DNA of 64,000 bases, taken from contig DATLYX010000010.1 in assembly GCA_035574295.1 (NCBI GenBank), positions 25,147 through 89,146 on the forward strand. Reading direction: 5' to 3'. Of this stretch, positions 7,816-15,618 are shown in pieces. The stretch comes from PNAI01 sp035574295 (GTDB lineage: Bacteria > Pseudomonadota > Alphaproteobacteria > Rhizobiales > Xanthobacteraceae). The first letter of the stretch is position 1, and each line of letters starts with the position of its first letter. Below the pieces are notes generated by a model. That model searched no databases. It was given only the letters and a program-made list of their open reading frames with translations, and was not told the DNA's origin. Both the position numbers and the translations under genes were made by a program.

Positions 7816-9201
7816 CTAGCCGTAACGCGCGGCGAGCAGGGCATAGAGGGCGCGCGCCGCCTGGCATTCGCCGCCTTCCGGCCGCCCCGGCTTGGCCTTG
7901 GGCGTCCAGGCGAAGATGTCGAAGTGCAGCCACACCTTCGCGGCGGCGACGAACCGCTGCAGAAACAGCGCGCAGGTGATCGATCCCGCAAACCTGCTGC
8001 CGGCGTCATTGCTGATGTCGGCGATTTTCGTCTCCAGCATGGATTTGTAGGGCGCCCACAGCGGCAGCCGCCACACCGGGTCGTTCTCGGCGACCGCGCA
8101 GCGGGCGACCTCCGCCGCCGTCTCCTCGCTGTCGGTGTAGAACGCCGGCAGATCCGGGCCGAGCGCCACGCGCGCCGCTCCGGTGAGCGTGCCGAGATCG
8201 ATCAAAAATTCCGGCTTCTCCTCGTCGGCCGCCGCAAGCGCGTCGGCGAGGATGAGCCGGCCTTCCGCATCGGTATTGCCGACCTCCACCGAAATGCCGG
8301 AACGGGCGCGATAGACATCGAGCGGCCGAAAGGCATTCGCCGAAACGGCGTTTTCCACCGCCGGAATGAGCACGCGCAGCCGCAGCTTCGCGCCGCGATC
8401 CATCAGCATATGAGCGAGCGCGAGCACGGTCGCCGCCCCGCCCATGTCCTTTTTCATGAGCTGCATGCTGCTCGACGGCTTGATGTCGAGGCCGCCCGTA
8501 TCGAAGCACACGCCCTTGCCGACCAGCGTGACCTTGGGATGGGCCGGGTCGCCCCATTGCAGGTCGATCAGGCGCGGGGCGCGCGCCGAGGCGCGGCCGA
8601 CCGCATGAATCAGCGGAAAGTTCTGTTTGAGCAGATCCTCCCCCGCGATGGTCTTCACCGTCGCCCCGTGCCGCTTGCTGAGCGCCCGCGCCGCTTCGTC
8701 GAGCTCGGCCGGCCCCATGTCGTTTGCCGGCGTGTTGATGAGATCGCGCGCCAGCGCAACGCCCTCGGCGATGCGCGAAAGGTCGTCACCGTCCACCCCG
8801 TCGGGCAGCACGAGCCGCACCTGCTTCTGTGCCGCGCCGCCGTACCTGCCGAAGCGATACGATCCGAGCGCAACGGCGAGCGCCGCAAGCCGCGCATCGT
8901 GCGGACTGTTGGCGAATTGATAAGTTCCCGCCGGCAGTAGCTCGGCCAACAGTCCCGGCAGAAACGGGTCGCGGAATGTTTCGCCGCGTCCTTCGATAGC
9001 GAATACCGCGCCGCTGATGCCGTCTTTCCCGGGCAGCAGCACGAGCTTGCCCGGCTTCGGCACGAAGCCCGCGGCATCGGCATAGGCAACGGCCTGCGGA
9101 TCGAGCGACCGGCGCACCTCTGGCCAGTCGGAAGACGACGCAAACCAGATCGGCACCGCTGCGTCTTTGCCGTGGGTCACGAACGCCGGATGCATGGACA
9201 T
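7816..9201 (-). CDS. M17 leucyl aminopeptidase family protein
   Basis: Two-metal cytosolic exopeptidase, 461 residues. The catalytic domain is intact: VGKGVCFDTGGLDIKPS carries the metal-binding Lys and Asp, MKKDMGGAA carries the second Lys and Asp, and NTDAEGRLILADAL carries the Asp, Glu and Arg typical of M17 enzymes. The N-terminal domain (about 150 residues) is more divergent than in PepA. Start ATG 9201, with an in-frame ATG two codons later as alternative. It probably serves peptide turnover. The 113 nt upstream of it contains no gene that I recognise. Confidence 0.9.
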   Translation of the reverse strand: MSMHPAFVTHGKDAAVPIWFASSSDWPEVRRSLDPQAVAYADAAGFVPKPGKLVLLPGKDGISGAVFAIEGRGETFRDPFLPGLLAELLPAGTYQFANSPHDARLAALAVALGSYRFGRYGGAAQKQVRLVLPDGVDGDDLSRIAEGVALARDLINTPANDMGPAELDEAARALSKRHGATVKTIAGEDLLKQNFPLIHAVGRASARAPRLIDLQWGDPAHPKVTLVGKGVCFDTGGLDIKPSSSMQLMKKDMGGAATVLALAHMLMDRGAKLRLRVLIPAVENAVSANAFRPLDVYRARSGISVEVGNTDAEGRLILADALAAADEEKPEFLIDLGTLTGAARVALGPDLPAFYTDSEETAAEVARCAVAENDPVWRLPLWAPYKSMLETKIADISNDAGSRFAGSITCALFLQRFVAAAKVWLHFDIFAWTPKAKPGRPEGGECQAARALYALLAARYG

Positions 9202-9314
9202 GTCCGCGTGAGGATTGGTCGGGCCCGAGACGTACAGCCTCGGCTCGGCCTCCTAGCACGCCGTCGCAGGGGAAGTGAAGGCGTCCGGCTCTCCGATGCC
9301 CTCCACGGTTTTCG

Positions 9315-10142
9315 TCAATGCGACATCAGCGTCGGCACGGTCATGGAGGCCAGCATCGTCCGCGTCGCGCCGCCGAGCACGAATTCGCGCAGTCGGGAAT
9401 GGCCGTAGCCGCCCATCACGATGAGATCCGCCGACATGTCCGCCGCGTGCGACAGGATGGTTGCGCCCACATCGCCGTCCGGGGAGACGATACGTTTGAG
9501 CTCCACGCGCAACCGATGCCGCGCCAGATGATGCGCCATGTCGGCGCCGGAAATCTCGTCCCTGTTGTCGTCCTTGTCCGCGATGGTGATCAGCTCGATG
9601 CTGCGGCTGCGTTCGAGCAGCGGCATGGCGTCGCCGAATGCCCGCGCGGCGTTGCGGCTGCCGTCCCAGCACAACAGCACCCGGTCGAGCTTGATCCCCT
9701 CCGTCTGGATGTAGGGCACCACGAGCACCGGCCGTCCCGAATCGAACAGGGCCGCCTCGATGATCAACCCGTCAAGCGGCGCGTCCGGTTCGGCCTGACC
9801 GACGATCGCAAGATCGTAGCGTCGCGCCAGCCGGCCGAAAGCCTCGGCGGCTCCTTCGACGGTGGTGCTAAACACGCGCGATTCGGTTGCAACCGCCGCC
9901 CCACGCGCCGCCTTCTCGAACTCTTCCGTCGCCGCTTTCGCGGCGGCATTGGTCTCCTCCCGATATGAAGCGATGATCGACGCCGATACGCCGTCGAAAA
10001 TCGTGCCCGGCACCACCGGCTCATGCGCAAAGGCGACGCCGGTGAGATGCGCATCCATGAGCCGCGCTACGGAAATGGCGTAAGGCATCGCGACGTCGCT
10101 TTTTTTGCCGACAGCGAGATTGACAAGGATATCTTTGAGCAT
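9315..10142 (-). CDS. Tandem-domain universal stress protein
   Basis: Cytoplasmic stress protein of 275 residues with two USP folds. The first begins at DILVNLAVGKKSD; the second begins near LDRVLLCWDGS and ends with the nucleotide-binding pattern GGYGHSRLREFVLGG (G-x2-G-x9-G). Two more tandem USPs occur in this window (23259-24077 and 41621-42430). A clear AAAGGA site precedes ATG 10142. It follows the cytochrome c gene by 28 nt in the same orientation, so it is probably read from the FixK-type promoter at 10553. Confidence 0.88.
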   Translation of the reverse strand: MLKDILVNLAVGKKSDVAMPYAISVARLMDAHLTGVAFAHEPVVPGTIFDGVSASIIASYREETNAAAKAATEEFEKAARGAAVATESRVFSTTVEGAAEAFGRLARRYDLAIVGQAEPDAPLDGLIIEAALFDSGRPVLVVPYIQTEGIKLDRVLLCWDGSRNAARAFGDAMPLLERSRSIELITIADKDDNRDEISGADMAHHLARHRLRVELKRIVSPDGDVGATILSHAADMSADLIVMGGYGHSRLREFVLGGATRTMLASMTVPTLMSH

Positions 10143-10170
10143 CGTTTTCGTGTCCTTTCCGCGGCGTCAG

Positions 10171-10500
10171 TCACGGTTCCTGGATGGAGTGGAGATAGGC
10201 GAGAATCGCCCCGATGTCGGCCGGGGCGAAGACGAATTCCGGCATATCCGGGTGACCGGTGTAAAGCCCCTCGCCCAGCGCTTCGGACAGCGACTCGATC
10301 GGATATCGCTTAGCCAGAGTCCGGAACGGCGGCGCCTGGCGATGCGGGCTGTTGCCCCGCCGCCCGATTGCATGGCACATGGCGCAATGTTTCGATAGAA
10401 GCTGCTCGCCGCGGCGCTCGGCCCAACGGTCCTGGGCCGACGCTGGCGCGACGGCAAACGCCGCGGCAAGAAAAAGCAACGAAATTTGGCTAACGCGCAT
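10171..10500 (-). CDS. Small monohaem c-type cytochrome
   Basis: Periplasmic electron carrier of 109 residues with a short signal peptide (hydrophobic LLFLAAAFAVAPASA) and one haem site CAMCH near residue 38. A TGHPDMPEFVF segment supplies the likely axial Met. It is a clear paralogue of the cytochrome at 14104-14442; both share the pattern haem site, APP-RTL, YP-E-L, TGHP-MP, ILAYL. Size and fold fit class I cytochromes that link to terminal oxidases or reductases. A FixK-type site lies 53 nt upstream of the start, with a TAAT-like -10 at 10525-10530. Confidence 0.88.
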   Translation of the reverse strand: MRVSQISLLFLAAAFAVAPASAQDRWAERRGEQLLSKHCAMCHAIGRRGNSPHRQAPPFRTLAKRYPIESLSEALGEGLYTGHPDMPEFVFAPADIGAILAYLHSIQEP

Positions 10501-10552
10501 GCACTTCCCGATGTGGTACGCCGCATTACGCCGTTGCCCGCCGTCGTGCGCT

Positions 10553-10566
10553 TTGATCTAGCGCAA
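10553..10566 (-). promoter_or_regulatory. FixK/FNR-type binding site (cytochrome c / USP operon)
   Basis: TTGATCTAGCGCAA fits TTG[A/C]-N6-[T/G]CAA. It lies 53 nt upstream of the cytochrome start on the minus strand. About 22 nt downstream is a CGTAAT -10-like hexamer, the spacing of an FNR class II promoter. It falls between divergent-function genes fixJ (end 10603) and the cytochrome. Confidence 0.75.
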
Positions 10567-10602
10567 GCGGTCCGCAAAGCGGCGGGTGCCGCTGCAGAGA
10601 GC

Positions 10603-11244
10603 TCAGCGCGATTTCGCCGCCGGCGCCGCCGCATCGACAACGCCCCCGATCAGCGCCATGCGAACCAGCTCGGACAGGCTCGACGCCTGCATCTTGGTCA
10701 TGACATTGGCGCGATAGATTTCCACGGTGCGCGGACTGATGCCGAGATTATACGCGATCACTTTGTTGGCCTGGCCGGACACCAGTCCCTCGAGCACCTC
10801 CCGTTCGCGGGTCGAAAGCGAGGCAAGCTTTTCCCGGATATCGGCCACGGCGCGCTGGCGATCCGCATCCACGGCATGGGCGGCAAAGGCCGCGCGAATG
10901 GCGGCAAGCATCGCCTCCTCCTCGAACGGCTTTTCCAGAAAGTCTATCGCCCCCTCTTTCATCGCCTGCACCGCCAGCGGCACATCACCGTGCCCCGTGA
11001 TCACGATCACCGGCATCGCCACCTTCAGCTCGCGCAGCCGCTTGAGCAGGTCGATCCCGCTGATCCCCGGCATGCGTACGTCGGTGACGATGCATCCCGA
11101 TTTCGCCTGCGGCAGATGCTCCAAAAAATCCGTCGCCGTCGCATAGGTCTGCACTTCGAGCTTTGCGGCGCGCAACATGAAGGCGAGCGATTTGCGCATC
11201 GCCTCGTCGTCGTCGATCACATGCACCACTCGGTCAGACTGCAT
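10603..11244 (-). CDS. fixJ: Response regulator FixJ-like, LuxR-type output
   Basis: Cytoplasmic transcription activator of 213 residues. The receiver domain has the acidic pair near residues 11-13, the phospho-acceptor Asp55 in CIVTDVRMPG, and the Lys in FLEKPFEEE. A LuxR/FixJ helix-turn-helix follows (LSTREREVLEGLVSG, then ISPRTVEIYRANVM). Its start overlaps the end of fixL by 11 nt, so the pair is translationally coupled. By family knowledge, phosphorylated FixJ activates fixK under low oxygen; here the divergent fixK-like gene just past fixL is the obvious target. Confidence 0.9.
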   Translation of the reverse strand: MQSDRVVHVIDDDEAMRKSLAFMLRAAKLEVQTYATATDFLEHLPQAKSGCIVTDVRMPGISGIDLLKRLRELKVAMPVIVITGHGDVPLAVQAMKEGAIDFLEKPFEEEAMLAAIRAAFAAHAVDADRQRAVADIREKLASLSTREREVLEGLVSGQANKVIAYNLGISPRTVEIYRANVMTKMQASSLSELVRMALIGGVVDAAAPAAKSR

Positions 11245-12775
11245 CGCCGATCTCCTTGTCGGTGACCGCCCGCAACGTGAACTTGAATATGGTACCGCCG
11301 CCGGGGTTGGCTTCCACCCAGATCCGGCCGCCGTGCGCTTCGACGATCGTGCGCGAAATGGACAGGCCGACCCCCATCCCGTGCGGTTTGGACGTCACGA
11401 ACGGCTGAAAGAGCTGCGCGGCGACCTCGGGCGCGATGCCCGAGCCGGTGTCGGCCACGCTGATGGTGATCATGTTGCCGTCGCCGCGCGTGGTTGAGAT
11501 CACGAGCTCGCGCCGTTCTGTCTCCTCCATGGCTTCAATCGCATTGCGGATCAAGTTGAGCAGCACCTGCTGGATCTGGACCTTGTCGACCAGCACCATG
11601 TCGTCGGGACGGCTGAAGCGAAAGCGCACGCGTATCCCGTGGTCCTTGGCGCCGACCAGCGCCAGTGCGCTGGCTTCTTCGATCAGCTTGCCCACCTGCT
11701 CCAGTCTTTGCTCGGTTTCTCCGCGCGCCACAAATTCGCGCAGCCGACGCACGATCTGCCCGGCGCGCAGCGCCTGCTCGGCGGCGCCTTCCATCGCTTC
11801 CCGCATCATGCCCGCATGCTCGTCCGACACGCCATCCAGCAGACGCCGCGCGCCCTTCATGTAATTGGCGATGGCCGACAGCGGTTGATTGAGCTCGTGC
11901 GCCAGCGCCGAGGCCATCTCGCCCATGGCCGTCAGGCGCGACACGTGCACCAGCTCCGCCTGCAACTCCTGCAATCTTGCCTCGGTCTTCTGCCGTTCGG
12001 TCAAATCGCGGATAAATCCGGTGAAGAACCGTCGATCACCCGAACGCATTTCGCCGACCGCAAGCTCGATCGGGAAGGTCGACCCGTCCTTGCGCTCGCC
12101 CACCACCACGCGGCCGATTCCGATGATCCTGCGTTCGCCGGTCTGCAGATAGCGGGCAATGTAGTCGTCGTGCTCGTCGCGATACGGGGCCGGCATTAAC
12201 AGCTTGACGTTCTTGCCCAGCACTTCCTCGGTCTTGTAGCCGAACAGCCGCTCGGCGGCTGCGCTGAAGGATTGGATGATGCCCTGATCGTCGATCACCA
12301 CCATGGCATCGGGAATCGTGTCGAGAATCGATTTGAAATGCGCCTCGCGACCTTGTGCCTCTGCCGAGCTTGCGGCGGCTTCGCGTCGCGCCTGGTGCAA
12401 TCGTGCTCCGAACCAGGCGATGCCGATCCCGACCGCAGCAAATGTCAGCGCCCGCGAAGCCACTGTAATGAAGGAAGGCGAACGCGGATCCGTCAGGACC
12501 AGGTATTCTTCGCTCCCATAGAGGTGCACGGCCAGGCTCAACGCCGTGGCGGTAAGCCCGGGACCCATGCCGCCGAGCAGCCCGGCAATCAGCACACCGG
12601 GAACGAGAAACAGGTAGAACGGTTCCCGCGGCGAAAGCAGGCTGTGGGCGAACGACGCCGCCACCACCAGCACAACCGCCAGGGCATAGGCGGCGACCGG
12701 GTGCGTCATGGCGCGGTGAAATCGCGCCCAGCCGCGCACTGCGCTCCCCGTCGGCTTCAGCGCCAGATCAGCCAT
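11234..12775 (-). CDS. fixL: Oxygen-sensing haem-PAS histidine kinase FixL
   Basis: Membrane-anchored sensor kinase of 513 residues. The N-terminus has four hydrophobic segments (about 25-125), as in rhizobial FixL. The PAS domain (about 145-260) carries YRDEHDDYIARY with His202 as likely proximal haem ligand and IIGIGRVV with Arg222; the 20-residue spacing equals that of His200 and Arg220 in Bradyrhizobium FixL. The kinase H-box AHELNQPLSAI has His293, followed by N, G1 and G2 boxes (NLIRNAIEAM, DTGSGIAPE, GMGVGLS). It should autophosphorylate when oxygen leaves the haem. The start is ATG 12775, in a divergent intergenic region with fixK. Confidence 0.93.
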   Translation of the reverse strand: MADLALKPTGSAVRGWARFHRAMTHPVAAYALAVVLVVAASFAHSLLSPREPFYLFLVPGVLIAGLLGGMGPGLTATALSLAVHLYGSEEYLVLTDPRSPSFITVASRALTFAAVGIGIAWFGARLHQARREAAASSAEAQGREAHFKSILDTIPDAMVVIDDQGIIQSFSAAAERLFGYKTEEVLGKNVKLLMPAPYRDEHDDYIARYLQTGERRIIGIGRVVVGERKDGSTFPIELAVGEMRSGDRRFFTGFIRDLTERQKTEARLQELQAELVHVSRLTAMGEMASALAHELNQPLSAIANYMKGARRLLDGVSDEHAGMMREAMEGAAEQALRAGQIVRRLREFVARGETEQRLEQVGKLIEEASALALVGAKDHGIRVRFRFSRPDDMVLVDKVQIQQVLLNLIRNAIEAMEETERRELVISTTRGDGNMITISVADTGSGIAPEVAAQLFQPFVTSKPHGMGVGLSISRTIVEAHGGRIWVEANPGGGTIFKFTLRAVTDKEIGDAV

Positions 12776-12949
12776 CTGAGTTTCCCGCTTAACCCAACGA
12801 CTAGCCTCCCAACTGCCGGCAAATCAACGAAAAACTTGCCTGCCTGGGGCTCGCCACGACCTCCGGAAAATCCCTTAGGGGGATGATCGGAATTTTCCTC
12901 TCCCGGCATGGCCGATACCGATTCCGTCAACCAAAGAGGAGTCGATCCC

Positions 12950-13633
12950 ATGCTGATGCAGAACGCTGTGAACCGGTCAACCCGCCCTCATCCGGCAAAT
13001 CTGCGCGCCACGGTCGCGAGTTCGCAGAAGCTTGGTGGCCCGATCGAGATGATCGGGGCGCCGATGTCGTTCAACCGCAACGCCGAGATTTACGGCGAGA
13101 ACGAGCCGGCCGAATATCTGTACAAAGTGATCAGCGGCGCCGTGCGAACCTACAAGGTTCTTGCCGACGGCCGCCGCCAGATTGGCGCCTTCTATCTGCC
13201 CGGTGATGTGTTCGGATTGGAGAGCGGCGAGCAGCACAGCTTCTCCGCCGAAGCCATCGTCGACTCGAAGATCCTGGTAGTCAAGCGCAGCACGCTGGAG
13301 AATCTCGCCGCGCGCGACAACGAGGTCGCCCACCAGCTTTGGGCTTTGACCAGTCGGGAACTGCGGCGCGTGCAGGACCACATCATGTTGCTCATCAAGT
13401 CGGCGCGCGAACGGGTGGTGGCGTTCCTGCTGGAAATGGCGGCGCGTGTTCCCTCAAGCAATCAGATCGAGTTGCCGATGTCGCGTCAGGACATCGCCGA
13501 TTATCTGGGTCTGACCATCGAAACCGTGTCGCGGACCCTCAGCCAACTGGAGACTTCCGCAGCGATCGAGCTGCCGACGTCACGCCGGATCATCCTGCGC
13601 AACCGTACCGCGCTCGGCCGGCTCGACGCATGA
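12950..13633 (+). CDS. fixK: Crp/Fnr-family regulator, FixK-like
   Basis: DNA-binding regulator of about 227 residues with a cyclic-nucleotide-type beta-roll (residues about 35-150) and a C-terminal winged helix. The recognition helix TIETVSRTLSQLE carries the E-x2-SR pattern that in FNR/FixK proteins reads TTGAT half sites. No N-terminal cysteine cluster is present, so it is FixK-like rather than an oxygen-labile FNR. I place the start at ATG 12950 because AGAGGAG lies 8 nt upstream; the frame is open from ATG 12908. It lies divergent from fixLJ. The eleven matching sites in this window are its presumed targets. Confidence 0.88.
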   Translation: MLMQNAVNRSTRPHPANLRATVASSQKLGGPIEMIGAPMSFNRNAEIYGENEPAEYLYKVISGAVRTYKVLADGRRQIGAFYLPGDVFGLESGEQHSFSAEAIVDSKILVVKRSTLENLAARDNEVAHQLWALTSRELRRVQDHIMLLIKSARERVVAFLLEMAARVPSSNQIELPMSRQDIADYLGLTIETVSRTLSQLETSAAIELPTSRRIILRNRTALGRLDA

Positions 13634-13659
13634 TGTCCGTGTGCCGCACGGAGGATCAC

Positions 13660-14103
13660 ATGCCTCATTCGGCCTGTATGCAGCTTCGTTCCGTCGTCGC
13701 CGACATCGGCAGATGGTGGCGCGAGCGGCTCGGCAATCGGCCGGCATTGGCCGAGTTGCAGAGCTGCTCGCCCGAAGAGTTGCGTCAGATCGCGGCGGAC
13801 TTCAGCACCACGCCGGACGAACTGCGGACGCTCGCCGCGCGATGGCCCAACTCCGCAAGCCTGCTTGGCCGGCGCATGGCGGCCCTCGATATTGACCTCG
13901 ACCAGATCGCCCGCCGCCATCCCGCCGTGGCCAACGATCTCAAGCGACTGTGTTCGCTTTGCCAAAGCAAGGGCGAATGCGAGCACGACCTCGACAGCAA
14001 CCCCGGCGACCCTCGTTGGCGCGCCTATTGCCCGAACGCCCCGACGCTCACCGTCCTGCGCGAGGAAGAGCGCGCGCCGCCGCACAAAAGAGAGAAGTCA
14101 TAA
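13660..14103 (+). CDS. DUF6455-like small protein
   Basis: Protein of 147 residues of unknown function, most like the DUF6455 family found near stress and denitrification genes in alphaproteobacteria. An N-terminal WWRERLGNRPALAEL segment precedes helical repeats and a conserved Cys-rich piece (LCSLCQSKGEC) ending with the YCPNAPTL motif; the four cysteines could bind metal. ATG 13660 is chosen because GGAGG is 5 nt upstream. The frame is open further upstream, but that part overlaps fixK. It lies 26 nt after fixK, and the next gene starts directly after its stop, so fixK, this gene and the cytochrome look like one operon. Confidence 0.72.
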   Translation: MPHSACMQLRSVVADIGRWWRERLGNRPALAELQSCSPEELRQIAADFSTTPDELRTLAARWPNSASLLGRRMAALDIDLDQIARRHPAVANDLKRLCSLCQSKGECEHDLDSNPGDPRWRAYCPNAPTLTVLREEERAPPHKREKS

Positions 14104-14442
14104 ATGCGGGCGTTGCGCATCTCGGTCGCATGCCTTTCCGCGCTGATCGTCGCGCTCGTCGTCCGACAGGCTGTGGCGCAGGGCCTTCCGCCTGCCGCGC
14201 AGCGCGGACTGACGCTCATTCGCACACATTGTGCCGGCTGTCATGCGATCGACCAGGTGAGCGAAAGCCCGCTGAAGATCGCACCGCCGCTCCGCACTCT
14301 GCACACCAAATATCCTGTTGAAACCCTGCGGATGCCGCTGCGCGAAGGAGTTTTGACCGGCCACCCGACCATGCCGGTCTTTCGTCTCGATATGGATCAG
14401 GTCGAGGACATTCTCGCCTATCTGAAGACCCTTGAGCGCTGA
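14104..14442 (+). CDS. Small monohaem c-type cytochrome
   Basis: Exported cytochrome of 112 residues. A signal peptide (LSALIVALVVRQAVA) is followed by one CAGCH haem motif near residue 43 and a TGHPTMP segment that probably holds the axial Met. It is a paralogue of the cytochrome encoded at 10171-10500 on the other side of fixLJK. The ATG follows the previous stop codon without a gap. The partner reductase or oxidase cannot be named from the sequence. Confidence 0.88.
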   Translation: MRALRISVACLSALIVALVVRQAVAQGLPPAAQRGLTLIRTHCAGCHAIDQVSESPLKIAPPLRTLHTKYPVETLRMPLREGVLTGHPTMPVFRLDMDQVEDILAYLKTLER

Positions 14443-14478
14443 GAGATGTGCGGTTCACCCGGACTGACAGGAGCAATA

Positions 14479-14664
14479 ATGGAAAGCGTGATCTTCCGTT
14501 GCCCGGTCACCAGCCAGAACGTCCAGGTTTGGATCGCCCAGGAGATTCCCGCGGCCGGGCCTGAGGATTTCGTCAGCATCGCGTGCACCGCCTGTCAGCG
14601 GCCGCATTTCGTCAACCCGACCACCGGCCGTGTCTTGGGAACGGACTGGAACCGCAACTCTTGA
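14479..14664 (+). CDS. Small cysteine-containing protein, unknown function
   Basis: A 61-residue protein starting at ATG 14479, behind an AGGAG site. It has one Cys near the start (FRCPVT) and a CTAC pair in the middle (IACTACQRPHFV), a layout like a minimal zinc ribbon. No signal peptide or membrane segment is seen. It lies 36 nt after the cytochrome gene and is likely in the fixK operon. I recognise no named family. The codon usage and ribosome-binding site support it as real. Confidence 0.65.
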   Translation: MESVIFRCPVTSQNVQVWIAQEIPAAGPEDFVSIACTACQRPHFVNPTTGRVLGTDWNRNS

Positions 14665-14711
14665 TCATCGAGGCCCACAATCATCGACCCATACAAACCG
14701 GAACCAAAGCC

Positions 14712-14825
14712 ATGCCGCAGGAAACGTTGCTCGCAATTATCGCCATCATCATCCCTTTCATCGTATTCGCCCTGGTGCTGGCCTGGTCTGACTACCGCAG
14801 CCGGAACTCCCCGCGGCCCCAGTGA
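14712..14825 (+). CDS. Single-span membrane microprotein
   Basis: A 37-residue protein with an uninterrupted hydrophobic helix (LLAIIAIIIPFIVFALVLAW) followed by a short basic tail (DYRSRNS). It resembles CcoQ/CydX-size accessory peptides in length only; I cannot assign it to a family. It starts 47 nt after the Cys-containing small protein and ends the cluster downstream of fixK. A GC-rich inverted repeat without a T-run follows at about 14842-14866. Confidence 0.55.
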   Translation: MPQETLLAIIAIIIPFIVFALVLAWSDYRSRNSPRPQ

Positions 14826-14914
14826 GAGCCAAGAATTACCGTTCCGGCGGCATCGGCGCCCCGCCGGTGCTCAATTGCACGCGCAACCTTAATTGCCAGA
14901 ATGACGGGCTTCGC

Positions 14915-15613
14915 TCAGGCGGCTTTCTTGATTTCGCTTTCCAGCATGCCGTCGCGCAAAGCATGAATGGTATCGAAGCGGTCGAAAATCTTTTCGTCGT
15001 GCGTCACCACGATTACGGCCGCCAGCCGCTCCGTCGCCACCTTTTTCAGAAGGTCGATCACGATACCGGCCCGTTGCGAGTCTAAGGCGGCGGTCGGTTC
15101 GTCGGCCAGAATGATGCGCGGGTCGTTGGCCAGCGCCCGGGCGATGGCCACGCGTTGCGCCTCGCCGCCGGAGAGTTGCGCCGGCATCGCGTTCTTGCGG
15201 TGGCCGACCTGCAGATAATCCAACAGCTCCTCGGCGCGGCGCTGGGCTTCTCCCGCGCTCACCCCCGCAAGAATGCGCGCCACCGCCACATTTTCCCAGG
15301 CGTTCAGAAACGGCAGAAGATTGTGCGCCTGAAAGATGAACCCGATCTTTTCCAGCCTCAATCGGCGCAGATCGCGGCGCAGCCATCCGCCGTCGTACAC
15401 CAGCTCGCCGTTGAGGCTCATGCGGCCTTCGTTGGGCTCAAGAATGCAACCGATGATGTTGAGCAATGTGCTCTTGCCGGACCCGCTCGGTCCGCGCAGG
15501 CCCACCACCGTTCCCGGAAAAACGTCCATCGAGATGTTGCGCAACGCATCGACCCGCGTCGGCCCCTCCCCGAAATGCTTGCTGATGCCTCTGATCTCCA
15601 CCACCGGCGTCAT
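14915..15613 (-). CDS. ABC exporter ATP-binding protein (DevA/LolD/MacB-type)
   Basis: ATPase of 232 residues. Walker A is GPSGSGKST near residue 38, the signature is LSGGEAQR, Walker B is IILADEPTAALD, and the switch His is in VVTHD. The DEPTAALD form is typical of the MacB/LolD/DevA class that powers FtsX-type permeases. Start ATG 15613, 5 nt after the permease stop. With the permease and HlyD-like gene it forms a DevBCA-like three-gene exporter. Confidence 0.9.
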   Translation of the reverse strand: MTPVVEIRGISKHFGEGPTRVDALRNISMDVFPGTVVGLRGPSGSGKSTLLNIIGCILEPNEGRMSLNGELVYDGGWLRRDLRRLRLEKIGFIFQAHNLLPFLNAWENVAVARILAGVSAGEAQRRAEELLDYLQVGHRKNAMPAQLSGGEAQRVAIARALANDPRIILADEPTAALDSQRAGIVIDLLKKVATERLAAVIVVTHDEKIFDRFDTIHALRDGMLESEIKKAA

Positions 15614-15618
15614 CGCGA

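Noticed and set aside
12816..12830. Possible FixK half site GCAAATCAA in the fixL-fixK intergenic region
   Set aside because: Only the right half matches. The left half is CTGC or TGCC, so I do not call autoregulation.
12908..12949. Longer start for fixK at ATG 12908
   Set aside because: The strong AGAGGAG lies at 12935-12941, directly upstream of ATG 12950, and the 14 extra residues have no family match.
14649..14675. TTGATCATCGAGG after the 61-residue gene
   Set aside because: The left half is good but there is no matching TCAA or GCAA at the needed spacing, and it overlaps coding sequence.
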